A program made the position numbers and the translations under genes. This document shows, in pieces, positions 16,819 through 26,390 of a stretch of 64,000 nt of DNA. The number at the start of each line of letters is the position of its first letter. Within the stretch, counting starts at the first letter, position 1. The stretch is taken from NCBI RefSeq assembly GCF_028553805.1, contig NZ_CP067140.1, positions 3,954,001 to 4,018,000 on the forward strand, written 5' to 3'. The notes under the pieces are model-generated. The model saw only the letters and a list, made by a program, of their open reading frames with translations, was not told where the DNA came from and did not search any database. This DNA is from Paracoccus saliphilus. GTDB lineage: Bacteria; Pseudomonadota; Alphaproteobacteria; Rhodobacterales; Rhodobacteraceae.

Positions 16819-17516
16819 CCGATGCTCCGCTGATCGCGATCCTCGACGATGAACCCGAGATCCGACGCCTATTGTCCTCGGCACTGGAAGAGGCCGGGTT
16901 CCGGACCCAGAGTTTTGCCCGTGCCCTAGAGTTCGAAGCGGCATTGCGGCGCATCACTCCCGAGGCCTGCCTGATCGATCTCGGCCTCCCCGACCGCGAC
17001 GGATTGGCACTGGTCCATCGCCTCGCCACGGAATCCGGCGCTGCGATCATCATCATTTCCGGCCGCGCGCAGGTTCAGGACAAGGTGACCGGACTGGAAC
17101 TCGGGGCCGATGACTACATCATCAAACCATTCGAACCCGCCGAGGTCGTCGCCCGCATCCGCGCCCGCCTGCGCCGTCCTGCCCAGGTACCGGGCCGCAG
17201 CGGCCAGACGGTCCGTTTCGCCGATTGGACCGCCGATTTCGACCGCTACATGCTGATAGCCCCGGATGGCACCGAAGCACCTCTCAGCCATGCGGAGGCC
17301 GAGGTTCTACGCATGTTCATCGACAATCCGCGTCGCCTGATCACCCGCAGCCAGATGCTCGACACACTCGGCGGCACGGCAGGCGACAGCTTCGACCGCG
17401 CCATGGATGTCCGAATTTCGCGCTTGCGCACCAAGCTGGGCGAAGATCCGAAAAATCCGCGGCTGATCAAGACGATCTACGGCGCGGGCTACATATTCCT
17501 GGCGGAGATCAGCTGA
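16815..17516 (+). CDS. OmpR-family response regulator
   Basis: The 233-aa DNA-binding regulator has a receiver domain with acidic pocket DDE (residues 11-13) and phospho-acceptor Asp55 in CLIDLGLPDRDG. The conserved Lys lies in DDYIIKPFEP. The C-terminal winged helix (residues about 130-230) carries RRLITRSQMLDTL and VRISRLRTKLGEDPKNPRLI followed by KTIYGAGY. It overlaps the hybrid kinase gene by 4 bp (ATGA), so the two almost certainly work together. OmpR-type proteins bind head-to-tail repeats about 11 bp apart. Its targets are unknown. Confidence 0.92.
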   Translation: MTDAPLIAILDDEPEIRRLLSSALEEAGFRTQSFARALEFEAALRRITPEACLIDLGLPDRDGLALVHRLATESGAAIIIISGRAQVQDKVTGLELGADDYIIKPFEPAEVVARIRARLRRPAQVPGRSGQTVRFADWTADFDRYMLIAPDGTEAPLSHAEAEVLRMFIDNPRRLITRSQMLDTLGGTAGDSFDRAMDVRISRLRTKLGEDPKNPRLIKTIYGAGYIFLAEIS

Positions 17517-17650
17517 TATCGCAGCTATCCGCACGGCCCCGTTCGGGAGCGGATTCCCTGATGCGCGCCCATTTCCCGGACGCGACGTCATACTGGCTTG
17601 TTTATCGAGAGGCGTCGATACTGCCGCTGCAAGGAATTCGGGAGCCCGAC

Positions 17651-18070
17651 ATGAATCAGGATGCGATGCTCGACCTGGCGCGTTCGATTTTCACGAAGCA
17701 AGCCTTCACCCGGTATCTGGGCGCGGAACTGGTAGACCTCTCAGAGAACGCCGCGATCATAGAATTGCCCTTGCGCGACGAGCTTCGGCAGCAGCACGGA
17801 TATGCCCATGGCGGGGCGTTGTCATATCTCGCCGACAACACGCTCACATTCGCCGGGGGGATGGCACTGAAGGGCGACGCCCTCACATCCGAATTCAAGA
17901 TAAACTACCTTCGGCCAGCAAAAGCGGCATTGATACGAGCCGAGGCCAGCGCAATATCCGTTTCGGGACGTCAGGCGGTCTGTCGATGCGACATCTTCGC
18001 CATCGACGACGAAGAGAAGACCCTCTGCGCAACGGCTCAGGGAACCGTGGTAAGAGTGTCGAATGAGTAA
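17651..18070 (+). CDS. PaaI-family hotdog thioesterase
   Basis: The 139-aa protein has the hotdog-fold pattern of PaaI/YbgC-like acyl-CoA thioesterases. The catalytic-region motif is QQHGYAHGGALSYLADN (residues 40-56) and the later strand is LTSEFKINYLRPAK. The start at 17651 follows GGAG six bases upstream. It may hydrolyse CoA thioesters made by the nearby ligases, which is an inference from proximity only. A terminator hairpin follows at 18115. Confidence 0.85.
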   Translation: MNQDAMLDLARSIFTKQAFTRYLGAELVDLSENAAIIELPLRDELRQQHGYAHGGALSYLADNTLTFAGGMALKGDALTSEFKINYLRPAKAALIRAEASAISVSGRQAVCRCDIFAIDDEEKTLCATAQGTVVRVSNE

Positions 18071-18114
18071 AGCATTTCCCAAAAACCGGGCACCAGAACT
18101 TGGTGATACGATCG

Positions 18115-18139
18115 AAAAGCAGCCCGCCGGGCTGCTTTT
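18115..18139. terminator. Bidirectional terminator between thioesterase and ALDH genes
   Basis: A perfect inverted repeat AAAAGCAGCCC-GCC-GGGCTGCTTTT gives an 11-bp stem with A and T runs on both sides. It lies between two converging genes and can serve both. Confidence 0.85.
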
Positions 18140-18161
18140 CCTTACAATGCCATTGGGCAAG

Positions 18162-19616
18162 TTAGCTGGCGTCGCAATCCCAACCGCTGATGAACTTGGA
18201 ATCCATGAATTCCTCGAGTCCCATCACGCCGCCCTCACGCGCCCGACCCGACATCTTGACCCCGCCGAATGCCGATCCCGGCCCGCGCGGCTCGCCATTC
18301 ATCTCGACCATGCCCGAGCGTAGCTGACGCGCGACCCGATTACGCTTGGCACCGTCCTGCGTCTGGACGTAATTGGTCAGCCCGTAAGGCGTGTCATTAG
18401 CGATCTCGACGGCCTGTTCCTCATCGTCGAAAGGAATGATCGACAGAACCGGGCCAAAAATTTCCTGTTGCGCGATGGTCATGTCATTGCGGACATCGGC
18501 AAAGACCGTCGGACGCACGAAATAGCCGCGATTGACGCCTTCGGGCAGGCCGGGGCCGCCAGCAGCCAGGCGTGCGCCTTCGTCAATACCCGCCTGGATC
18601 AGATCCTGGATCTTGTCCCATTGCTGCTTGCTAACCACTGGCCCGATATGCTTGCCGGGTTGATGAGCGGTCGCGACCGATGTCTCTTCCGCAACCTTCA
18701 CCGCCGTCTCGACCGCGCGGTCATAGGCTGACCGTTCGACCAGCATCCGGGTCGGCGCGTTGCAGGACTGGCCGCTGTTGTTGAAGCAATGCTGCGCACC
18801 ACGGATCACCGCCTTGTCGTCGGCGTCGGCAAAGACGATATTCGCACCCTTGCCGCCCAGTTCCAGCACGACCTTCTTCAGCGTATCCGCCGCCGCCTTG
18901 CTGATCGCGATCCCGGCACGGGTCGAGCCGGTGAAACTGATCATCTCGACATCGTCATGGGTCGACAATTGCGTGCCCACGCCCGCGCCATCGCCATTCA
19001 CGAGGTTGAAAACCCCCTTCGGCAAGCCCGCCTCGTCCAGATATTCGGCAAAGACCATCGAGGACAAAGGCGCGATTTCGGACGGCTTCAGAACTACCGT
19101 ATTGCCGGCCAGCAGGGCGGGAATCACCTTGAGCGTCACCTGGTTCATCGGCCAGTTCCAGGGTGTAATCAGCCCGACGACGCCGATCGGCTCCCAGGTC
19201 ACCATGGTCGTGGGCGCGTGATCCCCAAGCGGCCGAATGAACTCGAAATCCTTGAATGCCTTGATGAAATTCTTGATATGCCCACGTCCGGCCCCGACCT
19301 GGGCCGCCAGCGACATATCCTGGGGTGCGCCCATCTCGTGACTGATCGCCCATGCCATGTCATCGGCGCGGCGTTCGTAAATCTCGAGGATCTTCTCGAC
19401 ATAGCCCAACCGTTCGGCCGCAGAGATTCGCGACCAAGCCGGAAAGGCCGCCTTCGCGGCCGCCACAGCGGCATCCGTGTCTTCCTGACCGCCAAGACTG
19501 ATCACGGCGGCCGCTTCCTCGTTCGATGGATCAACGACCTCCAGATCATTGGTCTTGGCCGGAGCGACCCACTGACCGTCGATATAGAATTTGCGTTTAT
19601 CAAGCAGTGTGCCCAT
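18162..19616 (-). CDS. NAD(P)-dependent aldehyde dehydrogenase
   Basis: The 484-aa enzyme oxidises an aldehyde to the acid. Family marks are WNWPMNQVTLKVIPALLAGN in the cofactor domain, the glutamate motif VVLELGGKGANIVF, the catalytic cysteine in FNNSGQSCNAPTR and EIFGPVLSIIPFDDEEQAVE near the C-terminus. AGGAGG precedes two adjacent ATGs; the second (19616) has the better spacing, and using the first adds one residue. Substrate is not determinable. It is transcribed alone, converging on the thioesterase gene. Confidence 0.92.
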   Translation of the reverse strand: MGTLLDKRKFYIDGQWVAPAKTNDLEVVDPSNEEAAAVISLGGQEDTDAAVAAAKAAFPAWSRISAAERLGYVEKILEIYERRADDMAWAISHEMGAPQDMSLAAQVGAGRGHIKNFIKAFKDFEFIRPLGDHAPTTMVTWEPIGVVGLITPWNWPMNQVTLKVIPALLAGNTVVLKPSEIAPLSSMVFAEYLDEAGLPKGVFNLVNGDGAGVGTQLSTHDDVEMISFTGSTRAGIAISKAAADTLKKVVLELGGKGANIVFADADDKAVIRGAQHCFNNSGQSCNAPTRMLVERSAYDRAVETAVKVAEETSVATAHQPGKHIGPVVSKQQWDKIQDLIQAGIDEGARLAAGGPGLPEGVNRGYFVRPTVFADVRNDMTIAQQEIFGPVLSIIPFDDEEQAVEIANDTPYGLTNYVQTQDGAKRNRVARQLRSGMVEMNGEPRGPGSAFGGVKMSGRAREGGVMGLEEFMDSKFISGWDCDAS

Positions 19617-19790
19617 CATGTCCTCCTGAGATATGTCGGTCAGAAGGTGACACCGCACCCCGGCCTCTGCAAGGGGCGTATGGTGGGCGATCTGCCCGCG
19701 GACTTGTCAATCTGCGACATGCCAACGGGCTGGCAATCCCCGCCCGGGCACTTATGTTGATGGCAACGCAATCAAACGAAAGGACGGCCC

Positions 19791-20447
19791 ATGTCTCTGC
19801 GCATCAATGACACCGCTCCGGATTTCACCGCCAACTCGACCCAGGGAGAAATCCGCTTTCACGAATGGCTCGGCGACAGCTATGCCATCGTCTTCAGCCA
19901 TCCACGCGATTTCACCCCGGTCTGCACGACCGAATTCGGTGTCGTCGCGCAATTGGCAAGCGAGTTCGAAAAGCGCGGCACCAAGGTTGTCGGCGTCTCG
20001 GTCGACTCCGTCGGGGACCACCAGAGATGGCAACGCGACATAGAACAGGTTGCCGGCACGCCCGCGAATTTCGCGATCATCGACGACAGTACGCTGACCG
20101 TGGCCAAAGCCTATGACATGCTTCCCGCGGATTACTATCTGCCGACCGAAGGGCGCACGCCCCAGCATTCGGCCACGGTTCGCACCGTATTCATCATCGG
20201 CCCGGACAAGAAGGTGCGCCTGACCATGACCTACCCGATGTCGGTCGGCCGGAACTTTGCCGAGATCCTGCGGGCGCTGGACGCGGTGCAGAAAACCGAC
20301 GGCGCTCCGCTGGCGACCCCGGCCAACTGGGTGCCGGGTCAGGATGTGATCGTCGCGTTGGCCCTGGACGACAAGGCAGCCGAAGAGAAATATGGCAAGC
20401 TGGATTTCAAGCTGCCCTATCTGCGCTTTGCCAAGGATCCGGCGTGA
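19791..20447 (+). CDS. 1-Cys peroxiredoxin (Prx6 type)
   Basis: The 218-aa thiol peroxidase reduces peroxides with the peroxidatic cysteine in HPRDFTPVCTTEFG (Cys47 by count). The long C-terminal part, including MTYPMSVGRNFAEILRALDA and the ATPANWVPGQDVIV segment, is typical of the Prx6 branch rather than AhpC. It is monocistronic and divergent from the aldehyde dehydrogenase gene. A strong terminator follows at 20459. Confidence 0.93.
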   Translation: MSLRINDTAPDFTANSTQGEIRFHEWLGDSYAIVFSHPRDFTPVCTTEFGVVAQLASEFEKRGTKVVGVSVDSVGDHQRWQRDIEQVAGTPANFAIIDDSTLTVAKAYDMLPADYYLPTEGRTPQHSATVRTVFIIGPDKKVRLTMTYPMSVGRNFAEILRALDAVQKTDGAPLATPANWVPGQDVIVALALDDKAAEEKYGKLDFKLPYLRFAKDPA

Positions 20448-20458
20448 CGCATTCACGA

Positions 20459-20486
20459 CAAGCCCCGGCCAACCTGCCGGGGCTTG
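20459..20486. terminator. Terminator between peroxiredoxin and glycosyltransferase genes
   Basis: A perfect 10-bp stem CAAGCCCCGG / CCGGGGCTTG with an 8-base loop lies directly between two converging genes. Only short T stretches flank it. Confidence 0.75.
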
Positions 20487-21314
20487 TCAGCCGGGCCATC
20501 CATATTTGCGCAACATCGCCTGCACCGCACGGTCATTGCCGCTGCCAGTAACATTCTCGGTCCGTAGGCTTGTCGCCTGACTGCCCGCCCATTCGACGAT
20601 CCTGGCGCGCCCACCGATCTTCTGCGCTTCGATTCCGGCCATGCGATGCATCCAGTACAACCAGACATCGTCGCTACCGGGGCTTAATTGAGTAAACAGA
20701 TCGTCGCGCAGAACATCCTCGTGGAAACTTCCGGGCGCATACAGCACCCCCATGACCCCGGTCAGAAAGACTAGCGCCGACTGCTCGGGGCGGGCGATAT
20801 TGTGCTGCCATTCCTCGTAAGCTGCAGGCCCAAGATCACCGTTCAGGTTGATCCGATGTGCGCGGTTGCAAACGACCTGTGCCCGGCCCGATGCGGCCCG
20901 CACAAGTTCGGCCAGCCAATCCCGCGGATAATAGACGTCATCATCCGCAGTGACGATACAGGCCTCGGGATAGGCCGATAGCGTGGGGATGATCTTCTTG
21001 TAGGATCGCCAATCCGAACAGACCGCCACCTCCAACCCTTCGGATTTGAGGGCGACAATCTCTGGAGAAAGGTATTCCTCGTCTCCTTTGGCGAGCCACA
21101 GGATCACCTTGTCGGGCCGGACAGATTGCCGCAAGATCGCTTTCAAGGTGATCGCAAGGGTACCGAAACGGACCGGATAACTGGTCAGCGAGACGATCAG
21201 TGGAGCAGGCAGGCCATGAGGGGCACCCGGCTCGACAGGCCGGGCGTCGATTTCGGCGATTGCGCGCTTTTGCCGCTGGCGATGCTTCAGACGGCGAAAA
21301 ACATCCGAGATCAT
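20487..21314 (-). CDS. Glycosyltransferase-like protein with DDD motif
   Basis: The 275-aa protein looks like a GT-A type glycosyltransferase. It has PLIVSLTSYPVRFGTLAITL near the N-terminus, a ADDDVYYPRDWLAEL nucleotide-sugar/metal motif, and a C-terminal SDDVWLYWMHRMAG. The start at 21314 overlaps the stop of the upstream gene (ATGA). It is the last of three consecutive sugar transferase genes, so a role in surface polysaccharide or LPS decoration is likely. The donor and acceptor sugars are unknown. Confidence 0.75.
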   Translation of the reverse strand: MISDVFRRLKHRQRQKRAIAEIDARPVEPGAPHGLPAPLIVSLTSYPVRFGTLAITLKAILRQSVRPDKVILWLAKGDEEYLSPEIVALKSEGLEVAVCSDWRSYKKIIPTLSAYPEACIVTADDDVYYPRDWLAELVRAASGRAQVVCNRAHRINLNGDLGPAAYEEWQHNIARPEQSALVFLTGVMGVLYAPGSFHEDVLRDDLFTQLSPGSDDVWLYWMHRMAGIEAQKIGGRARIVEWAGSQATSLRTENVTGSGNDRAVQAMLRKYGWPG

Positions 21315-22087
21315 GAACCTTCCCACGCGCGGCGCAGCCAATCGATATTACCGATCCGGCGGTACCAGCGATGCCCACCTCCGGCAAAGACATCGGCCAT
21401 TTTCGGCTCGCCCGCGAAAAGGACGATCTTTGCGCCCTCCGGCAAGCTGGGAGCCTTGAGATAGCTGAGCAGGTTCCGCGGAACGCAATCATTCTTGAAG
21501 CTGACACACCAGCCCCTGGGCCAATAGTTCAGATGCCCATGGCTCGCCAGTTGAGCCGACTGGAACTGTTGACTGATCTCGTATCGCGCGGTCGCGGCAG
21601 CAGGATCGGCAAGAAATGCGTCGAGAATATAGTCATGCGCCCCGATCTCGAAGCGGAAGACACTGGAATTGCCGACACTGTGCAGGAACGCGTCACGTTC
21701 ACGATTGATCCTGCGCAGTGGCTTGGGGCGGAACAGGTCATCATCACGGATAATGAAAAAATCTCCCGGGAGGTCGAAAAATGGTGACAAGTCATCCACC
21801 ACGACCAGATCGATATCCAGAAACAAGGCAGTTCCCTGCATTCCGCCCAGATCGCGGCGAAACAAGGCCAGCTTGCGCCAGCGCGTATCTCCATGCCCTT
21901 CGGGCAGGCCAAGTTCCGGCAATGACTGTGCTTCGATCCCGGAATCGAGTCCCGAGGCATCATCGGTGAAACAGATAAAACGATGCGGCCGGGACAGGTG
22001 ACGACGAACCTGCCGATAAAGCCGGTTCACATCTTCGGAACTGTAGAGCGTGCCCCATTTCATGCAAATGACACTTGCCGGTTTCAT
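21311..22087 (-). CDS. Glycosyltransferase-like protein with DID motif
   Basis: The 258-aa protein has a GT-A-like pattern. It begins VICMKWGTLYSSEDVNRLY, then has HRFICFTDD, and a DxD motif in TALFLDIDLVVVDDLSPFF. The later segment NYWPRGWCVSFKNDC resembles acceptor-side motifs of GT8-like enzymes. It shares a TAATG junction with the upstream GT25 gene and an ATGA junction with the downstream gene, so the three are co-translated. Exact sugar specificity cannot be read. Confidence 0.72.
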   Translation of the reverse strand: MKPASVICMKWGTLYSSEDVNRLYRQVRRHLSRPHRFICFTDDASGLDSGIEAQSLPELGLPEGHGDTRWRKLALFRRDLGGMQGTALFLDIDLVVVDDLSPFFDLPGDFFIIRDDDLFRPKPLRRINRERDAFLHSVGNSSVFRFEIGAHDYILDAFLADPAAATARYEISQQFQSAQLASHGHLNYWPRGWCVSFKNDCVPRNLLSYLKAPSLPEGAKIVLFAGEPKMADVFAGGGHRWYRRIGNIDWLRRAWEGS

Positions 22088-22827
22088 TATCGTTGCCCCT
22101 TCTCCCGACCGACTCGTACCGATATTCGGCGACGTAATCTATCCATCAGTGATCCCTTCCGTCTGGTAGGGGATTGACTGCCCGCAGCTATCGCCTTTCG
22201 CTGTTGATCCAGATGTGACACCCGTTGTCCCGGCACCTCGTGCATCACAAGGCGAGGCACCATCAACCACGCCTGCAGATCGTATAGCTTGGCCGGCCAA
22301 TCAGCGGGATGGGTGACAGGAGTGCTGGTCTCGTATAACCGCTCTGCCGCCTCACGTGAGCAACTGTAGGCGCTCGTCATAGTCGCCTGCACTGCGGCAC
22401 GGCGCAATTCACCGTCACGAACCCTGATCCGACGGAACGGCATCGCTCGGCCATACGCGAAATCGATCAGGACCATCGGCACATTCCGAAAATCACCCGA
22501 CCGGACGAAATCGGCGAACCCCGGCTGTAAAATGCCATCGTCTTCCAGGATGACCGCACCCGGAAGGTCCGAAGTAACGATATACTGATAGATTTGACGA
22601 TGCGACAAAGCGCAGGCCAGTTCGCCATCGCTCATCTGACGGCCGATCCGGGCGAAAGCCGCATCCCGGTCAACAAAGTCTTCGAATTCCGCGGGAAGAC
22701 CCGACCGCCCGTCAACACCCATGAAAAGCTGATACGACAAGCCCGCCCTATCCAGTGCATCGAGCATTGGACGACGGCGATCGTCGTCACCTGGCAGCGT
22801 CAGAACAAAGATAGGCCAGTCTGACAT
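22087..22827 (-). CDS. Family 25 glycosyltransferase (LPS-type)
   Basis: The 246-aa protein matches the GT25 pattern: an N-terminal IFVLTLPGDDDRRRPMLDAL, a GELACALSHRQIYQYI motif and the LEDDG nucleotide-sugar motif (GAVILEDDGILQPGF). GT25 enzymes often add galactose to LPS cores. The C-terminus is strongly basic (DRLRRRISVRVGREKGQR). An in-frame GTG lies directly before the chosen ATG. It is the first gene of the three-gene glycosyltransferase cassette. Confidence 0.85.
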   Translation of the reverse strand: MSDWPIFVLTLPGDDDRRRPMLDALDRAGLSYQLFMGVDGRSGLPAEFEDFVDRDAAFARIGRQMSDGELACALSHRQIYQYIVTSDLPGAVILEDDGILQPGFADFVRSGDFRNVPMVLIDFAYGRAMPFRRIRVRDGELRRAAVQATMTSAYSCSREAAERLYETSTPVTHPADWPAKLYDLQAWLMVPRLVMHEVPGQRVSHLDQQRKAIAAGSQSPTRRKGSLMDRLRRRISVRVGREKGQR

Positions 22828-22860
22828 CACGCATCACCGTGGAATGTCGGGAACAGGGAA

Positions 22861-22888
22861 CCGGCCCCGATAGAACCATCGGGGCCGG
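22861..22888. terminator. Terminator after pnp
   Basis: A perfect 10-bp stem CCGGCCCCGA / TCGGGGCCGG with an 8-base loop follows the pnp stop by 12 bp on the minus strand and separates it from the glycosyltransferase cassette. Confidence 0.75.
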
Positions 22889-22900
22889 GCAGAGAAGAGC

Positions 22901-25045
22901 TTACCCTTCGGTGGTCTCTTCTTTCTTCTCGGTGACTTCCTCGCCGGTCTCCTGATCGACCATCTTCATGCCAAGGCGCACCTTGCCACGGTCGTCAAAG
23001 CCCAGGAGCTTCACTTTCACTTCCTGACCTTCCTGCAGAACCTCAGACGGATGGCCGAGGCGGCGATTGGCGATCTGGCTGACATGCACCAACCCGTCAC
23101 GCTTGCCGAAGAAGTTCACGAAAGCACCGAAATCGACCAGCTTCACCACCTTGCCGGTGTAAATCTGACCCTCTTCAGGTTCGGCCACGATCGAGTGGAT
23201 CATGTCATAGGCCTTCTTGATCGAATCGGCATTGGCCGAAGCGATCTTGATCACGCCTTCGTCATTGATATCGACCTTGGCGCCGGACACCTCGACAATC
23301 TCGCGGATGACCTTGCCGCCCGAGCCGATCACTTCGCGGATCTTGTCGGTCGGGATGTTCATCGTCTCGATACGCGGGGCATGAGCGCTGAACTCGCGGC
23401 GACCTTCGGCCAGGGCCTTGCCCATCTCGCCAAGGATATGCATCCGGCCATCCTTGGCCTGGGCCAGCGCCTGCTCCATGATCTGCGACGTGATGCCGGC
23501 AACCTTGATATCCATCTGCAGCGAGGTGATGCCATTCTCGGTCCCGGCGACCTTGAAGTCCATATCGCCAAGGTGATCCTCGTCACCAAGGATATCGGTC
23601 AGAACCGCGAAACGGCCGTCATCCTCGAGGATCAGGCCCATGGCGACGCCAGCGACCGGAGCCTTGAGCGGCACACCCGCATCCATCATCGACAGGGAAG
23701 ACCCGCAAACCGTCGCCATCGAGCTCGAGCCGTTCGACTCGGTGATCTCGGAAACCAGGCGAATGGTGTAGGGGAAATCCGTCTGCGGCGGCAGCACCGC
23801 CTGAAGCGCGCGCCATGCAAGCTTGCCATGACCGATCTCGCGGCGGCCCGGAGGACCGAAGCGACCGACCTCGCCGACCGAATAGGGCGGGAAGTTGTAA
23901 TGCAGCAGGAAGTTCGAGCGGAAATTGCCGTGCAGCGCATCGATGATCTGCTCGTCATCGCCGGTGCCGAGCGTGGTAACGATCAGTCCTTGCGTCTCGC
24001 CACGGGTGAACAGCGCCGAACCATGGGTCCGCGGCAGTAGACCTACTTCGGAATCGATCGGGCGGACGGTCTTGTTGTCACGACCGTCGATACGCGCGCC
24101 GCCATCGATGATGTCACCGCGCAGGATCGCCGATTCCAGTTTCTTCAGCGCCGAACCGAGATTCGCATCCTCGAGCTCTTCTTCGCTCAGACCTTCCTTG
24201 ATCTTGGTCTTGGCAGCCTGAACCGCGTCCTGCCGCTCGCTCTTGTCACGGATGGCATAGGCAGCGCGCATATCGGCCTCGCCCAATTCCTTCACGCGGG
24301 CATAGAGTGCCGAGTATTCCGGCGACTGGAAGTCGAATGGCTCCTTGGCGGCGGTTTCGGCGAGCTGGATGATCAGGTCGAGCACAGGTTGCATCTGCTC
24401 ATGGCCGAATTTCACGGCCCCCAGCATCTCGGCCTCGGAAAGCTCATAGGCTTCCGACTCGACCATCATCACCGCATCCTTGGTGCCGGCGACAACCAGA
24501 TCCAGACGCTGCTCGGGATTCTGGCGCAGGTTGTCCATGTCCGACACTTCGGGGTTCAGAACATATTCGCCATCGACGAAACCCACACGTGCGGCGGCAA
24601 TCGGTCCCATGAAGGGCACGCCCGAGATCGTCAGCGCGGCCGAGGCGGCGATCATCGCGACGATATCGGGATCGTTGACCAGATCGTGGCTGAGAACCGT
24701 ACAGATCACCAGAACTTCATGCTTGAAACCCGGTGCAAATAGAGGACGGATCGGGCGGTCGATCAGGCGCGAGGTCAGCGTCTCTTTTTCCGAGGGACGA
24801 GCTTCACGCTTGAAAAAGCCGCCGGGCACCTTACCCGCGGCATAGAATTTCTCTTGATAATGCACCGTCAGCGGGAAGAAGTCCTGACCAGGCTTCGGTT
24901 CCTTCGCGAAGGTGACAGCGGCCATTACGCTCGTCTCGCCCAGGGTGGCGATGACCGAGCCGTCGGCCTGACGGGCGACCTTGCCCGTTTCCAGTGTCAG
25001 GGTTTCCTGACCCCACTGGATCGATTTCTTCACTTCATCAAACAT
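22901..25045 (-). CDS. pnp: Polyribonucleotide nucleotidyltransferase (PNPase)
   Basis: PNPase is the phosphorolytic 3'-5' exonuclease of the RNA degradosome. The start at 25045 gives 714 aa, the usual length, beginning [12 protein letters not shown]. Two RNase PH domains are visible: the first has [20 protein letters not shown] with [10 protein letters not shown]; the second has [23 protein letters not shown] domain ([16 protein letters not shown]) and an S1 domain ([20 protein letters not shown]) follow, then an acidic tail. It follows rpsO, the classic order, with a hairpin between them. Confidence 0.98.
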   Translation of the reverse strand: MFDEVKKSIQWGQETLTLETGKVARQADGSVIATLGETSVMAAVTFAKEPKPGQDFFPLTVHYQEKFYAAGKVPGGFFKREARPSEKETLTSRLIDRPIRPLFAPGFKHEVLVICTVLSHDLVNDPDIVAMIAASAALTISGVPFMGPIAAARVGFVDGEYVLNPEVSDMDNLRQNPEQRLDLVVAGTKDAVMMVESEAYELSEAEMLGAVKFGHEQMQPVLDLIIQLAETAAKEPFDFQSPEYSALYARVKELGEADMRAAYAIRDKSERQDAVQAAKTKIKEGLSEEELEDANLGSALKKLESAILRGDIIDGGARIDGRDNKTVRPIDSEVGLLPRTHGSALFTRGETQGLIVTTLGTGDDEQIIDALHGNFRSNFLLHYNFPPYSVGEVGRFGPPGRREIGHGKLAWRALQAVLPPQTDFPYTIRLVSEITESNGSSSMATVCGSSLSMMDAGVPLKAPVAGVAMGLILEDDGRFAVLTDILGDEDHLGDMDFKVAGTENGITSLQMDIKVAGITSQIMEQALAQAKDGRMHILGEMGKALAEGRREFSAHAPRIETMNIPTDKIREVIGSGGKVIREIVEVSGAKVDINDEGVIKIASANADSIKKAYDMIHSIVAEPEEGQIYTGKVVKLVDFGAFVNFFGKRDGLVHVSQIANRRLGHPSEVLQEGQEVKVKLLGFDDRGKVRLGMKMVDQETGEEVTEKKEETTEG

Positions 25046-25121
25046 CGTTTTCCTTACCGGCACGGCCCCTGCCGCGCCTTCATCATGCCGGCGCCCGGCC
25101 CCATTGCCCGGCACCATAAGA

Positions 25122-25148
25122 AAACGCGCCCGACCGGCGGGCGCGTTT
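25122..25148. terminator. Hairpin between rpsO and pnp
   Basis: An 11-bp perfect stem AAACGCGCCCG / CGGGCGCGTTT with a 5-base loop lies 7 bp beyond the rpsO stop. On the minus strand it is followed by TTCTTATGG. It can act as a terminator or as an RNA-processing hairpin, as known between rpsO and pnp in other bacteria. Confidence 0.75.
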
Positions 25149-25155
25149 CAAAAGA

Positions 25156-25425
25156 TCAGCGGCGCAGACCCAAGCGACCGATAAGGTCGGTGTAGCGCGC
25201 TTCTTCCTTGCGCTTCAGATAGTCCAACAGCTTCCGGCGCTGTGCGACCAGCTTAAGCAAACCACGACGTGAGTGGTTGTCTTTCTTGTGCGTCTTGAAA
25301 TGCTCGGTCAGAGTCGAAATACGCGATGTAAGAATCGCCACCTGCACTTCGGGCGAACCGGTATCGCCATCCTTGGTACCGTATTCCTTGATGACCTTTG
25401 CCTTTTCCTCAACAGTAATCGACAT
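25156..25425 (-). CDS. rpsO: 30S ribosomal protein S15
   Basis: This is the 89-aa small-subunit protein that binds the central domain of 16S rRNA. The family motif [20 protein letters not shown] and the [20 protein letters not shown] segment are both present, and the C-terminus ends in [10 protein letters not shown] strong AAGGAG site precedes the start. The neighbour downstream is pnp. Confidence 0.99.
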   Translation of the reverse strand: MSITVEEKAKVIKEYGTKDGDTGSPEVQVAILTSRISTLTEHFKTHKKDNHSRRGLLKLVAQRRKLLDYLKRKEEARYTDLIGRLGLRR

Positions 25426-25604
25426 CGGGTTCTCCTTTCGTATCAGAGAGTTATGGCGCAGGCCGGGATGTCGTCCAGCACTGGCCCATGGAGTATCGCC
25501 GCCAGACCGATGGCCGGGCGGATGAGGGCGTATAGAAGGTTTTTCTATAAAAGAAAAGCGTTCAGTAACATGATCGCCGACCGGTGGGCGACATCACGGA
25601 CTCG

Positions 25605-26105
25605 TTACCACAACACCGGCTGCATCGCATAGCTGATATACAAGGGATGCCGCGGCGCACCGTGCTTGGTCTGTCCCAGATGCCATAAAACGCAACCACT
25701 CGCCCGGAGCATGTGCTCGACCGCCGGGCCACGGTTCATGTGACAGCCATGCGCGCCCCATGCACACAGCACGCGACCGGCCCAGGCAGCACTATCGATC
25801 AATATCCGGTCATTCTCTGTTCCGATCGGATCGGGCGCCCGTTTCAGATCCTGCGGACGGGTAGCCCGATAAGCGAATATGTTCACTACCCGAAACGCAT
25901 CGAAACCCAATGCACGCGCCCGGCGCTCGCATCGTTCCACGGTGGGATCGTTGCGCCGCTCATCCGCTGTCGAAGGGTTGAGCATCACGAAGAGCAGTTT
26001 CTTGCCCTGCCCCCATTCCCGGGTCAGCGCATATCGATAGGCCCCGCATTCCGAATAAAGCGCGGAAGATCGCACCCTGCCGTCCTGATGGTGACGCTCG
26101 ATCAT
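25605..26105 (-). CDS. DUF1643 family protein
   Basis: The 166-aa protein belongs to DUF1643, whose biochemical role is unknown. Recognisable parts are the opening YRYALTREWGQGKKLLFVML followed by NPSTADERRNDPTVERC, then VVNIFAYRATRPQDL, and VLCAWGAHG in the second half. The start at 26105 follows GGGAGAG and reads MIERHHQDG; an upstream start in frame would add six residues. It stands alone between rpsO and rpmJ on the same strand. Confidence 0.8.
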   Translation of the reverse strand: MIERHHQDGRVRSSALYSECGAYRYALTREWGQGKKLLFVMLNPSTADERRNDPTVERCERRARALGFDAFRVVNIFAYRATRPQDLKRAPDPIGTENDRILIDSAAWAGRVLCAWGAHGCHMNRGPAVEHMLRASGCVLWHLGQTKHGAPRHPLYISYAMQPVLW

Positions 26106-26135
26106 CGCTCTCCCCAAACGCAATCACATGAAAAA

Positions 26136-26155
26136 ACCCGCCGGTAAGGGCGGGT
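26136..26155 (-). terminator. Terminator after rpmJ
   Basis: A 7-bp stem ACCCGCC / GGCGGGT with a 6-base loop is followed on the minus strand by TTTTT, a standard intrinsic terminator 28 bp beyond the rpmJ stop. Confidence 0.8.
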
Positions 26156-26183
26156 GATTTCGTCTTCGCGGTGATCCCGCCGA

Positions 26184-26309
26184 TCAGCCCTGACGGGCCT
26201 TGAAACGGCGATTGGTCTTGTTGATCACGTAAACGCGGCCCTTGCGGCGCACGACACGACAGTCGCGATGCCGGCTCTTGAGCGAGCGGAGCGAGTTACG
26301 AACCTTCAT
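26184..26309 (-). CDS. rpmJ: 50S ribosomal protein L36, zinc-free type
   Basis: The 41-aa protein begins [20 protein letters not shown] and ends [11 protein letters not shown]. This is the longer YkgO-like form that lacks the full CxxC-type zinc ribbon (one Cys only). GAAGGAGAAGG precedes the start. It lies downstream of tRNA-Val on the same strand. In many alphaproteobacteria this form is the only L36. Confidence 0.95.
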   Translation of the reverse strand: MKVRNSLRSLKSRHRDCRVVRRKGRVYVINKTNRRFKARQG

Positions 26310-26358
26310 CGGCCTTCTCCTTCGTCGCGGCGCGTCGCAGCCGCCAGGAAAACGAAAT

Positions 26359-26380
26359 GCCCCCGACACTTGCCGGGGGC
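26359..26380 (-). terminator. Probable terminator after tRNA-Val
   Basis: A 7-bp stem GCCCCCG / CGGGGGC with an 8-base loop starts 10 bp past the tRNA 3' end. On the minus strand it is followed by a T-containing stretch (CATTTCGTTTTCC). Confidence 0.6.
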
Positions 26381-26390
26381 GGCGAAATAA

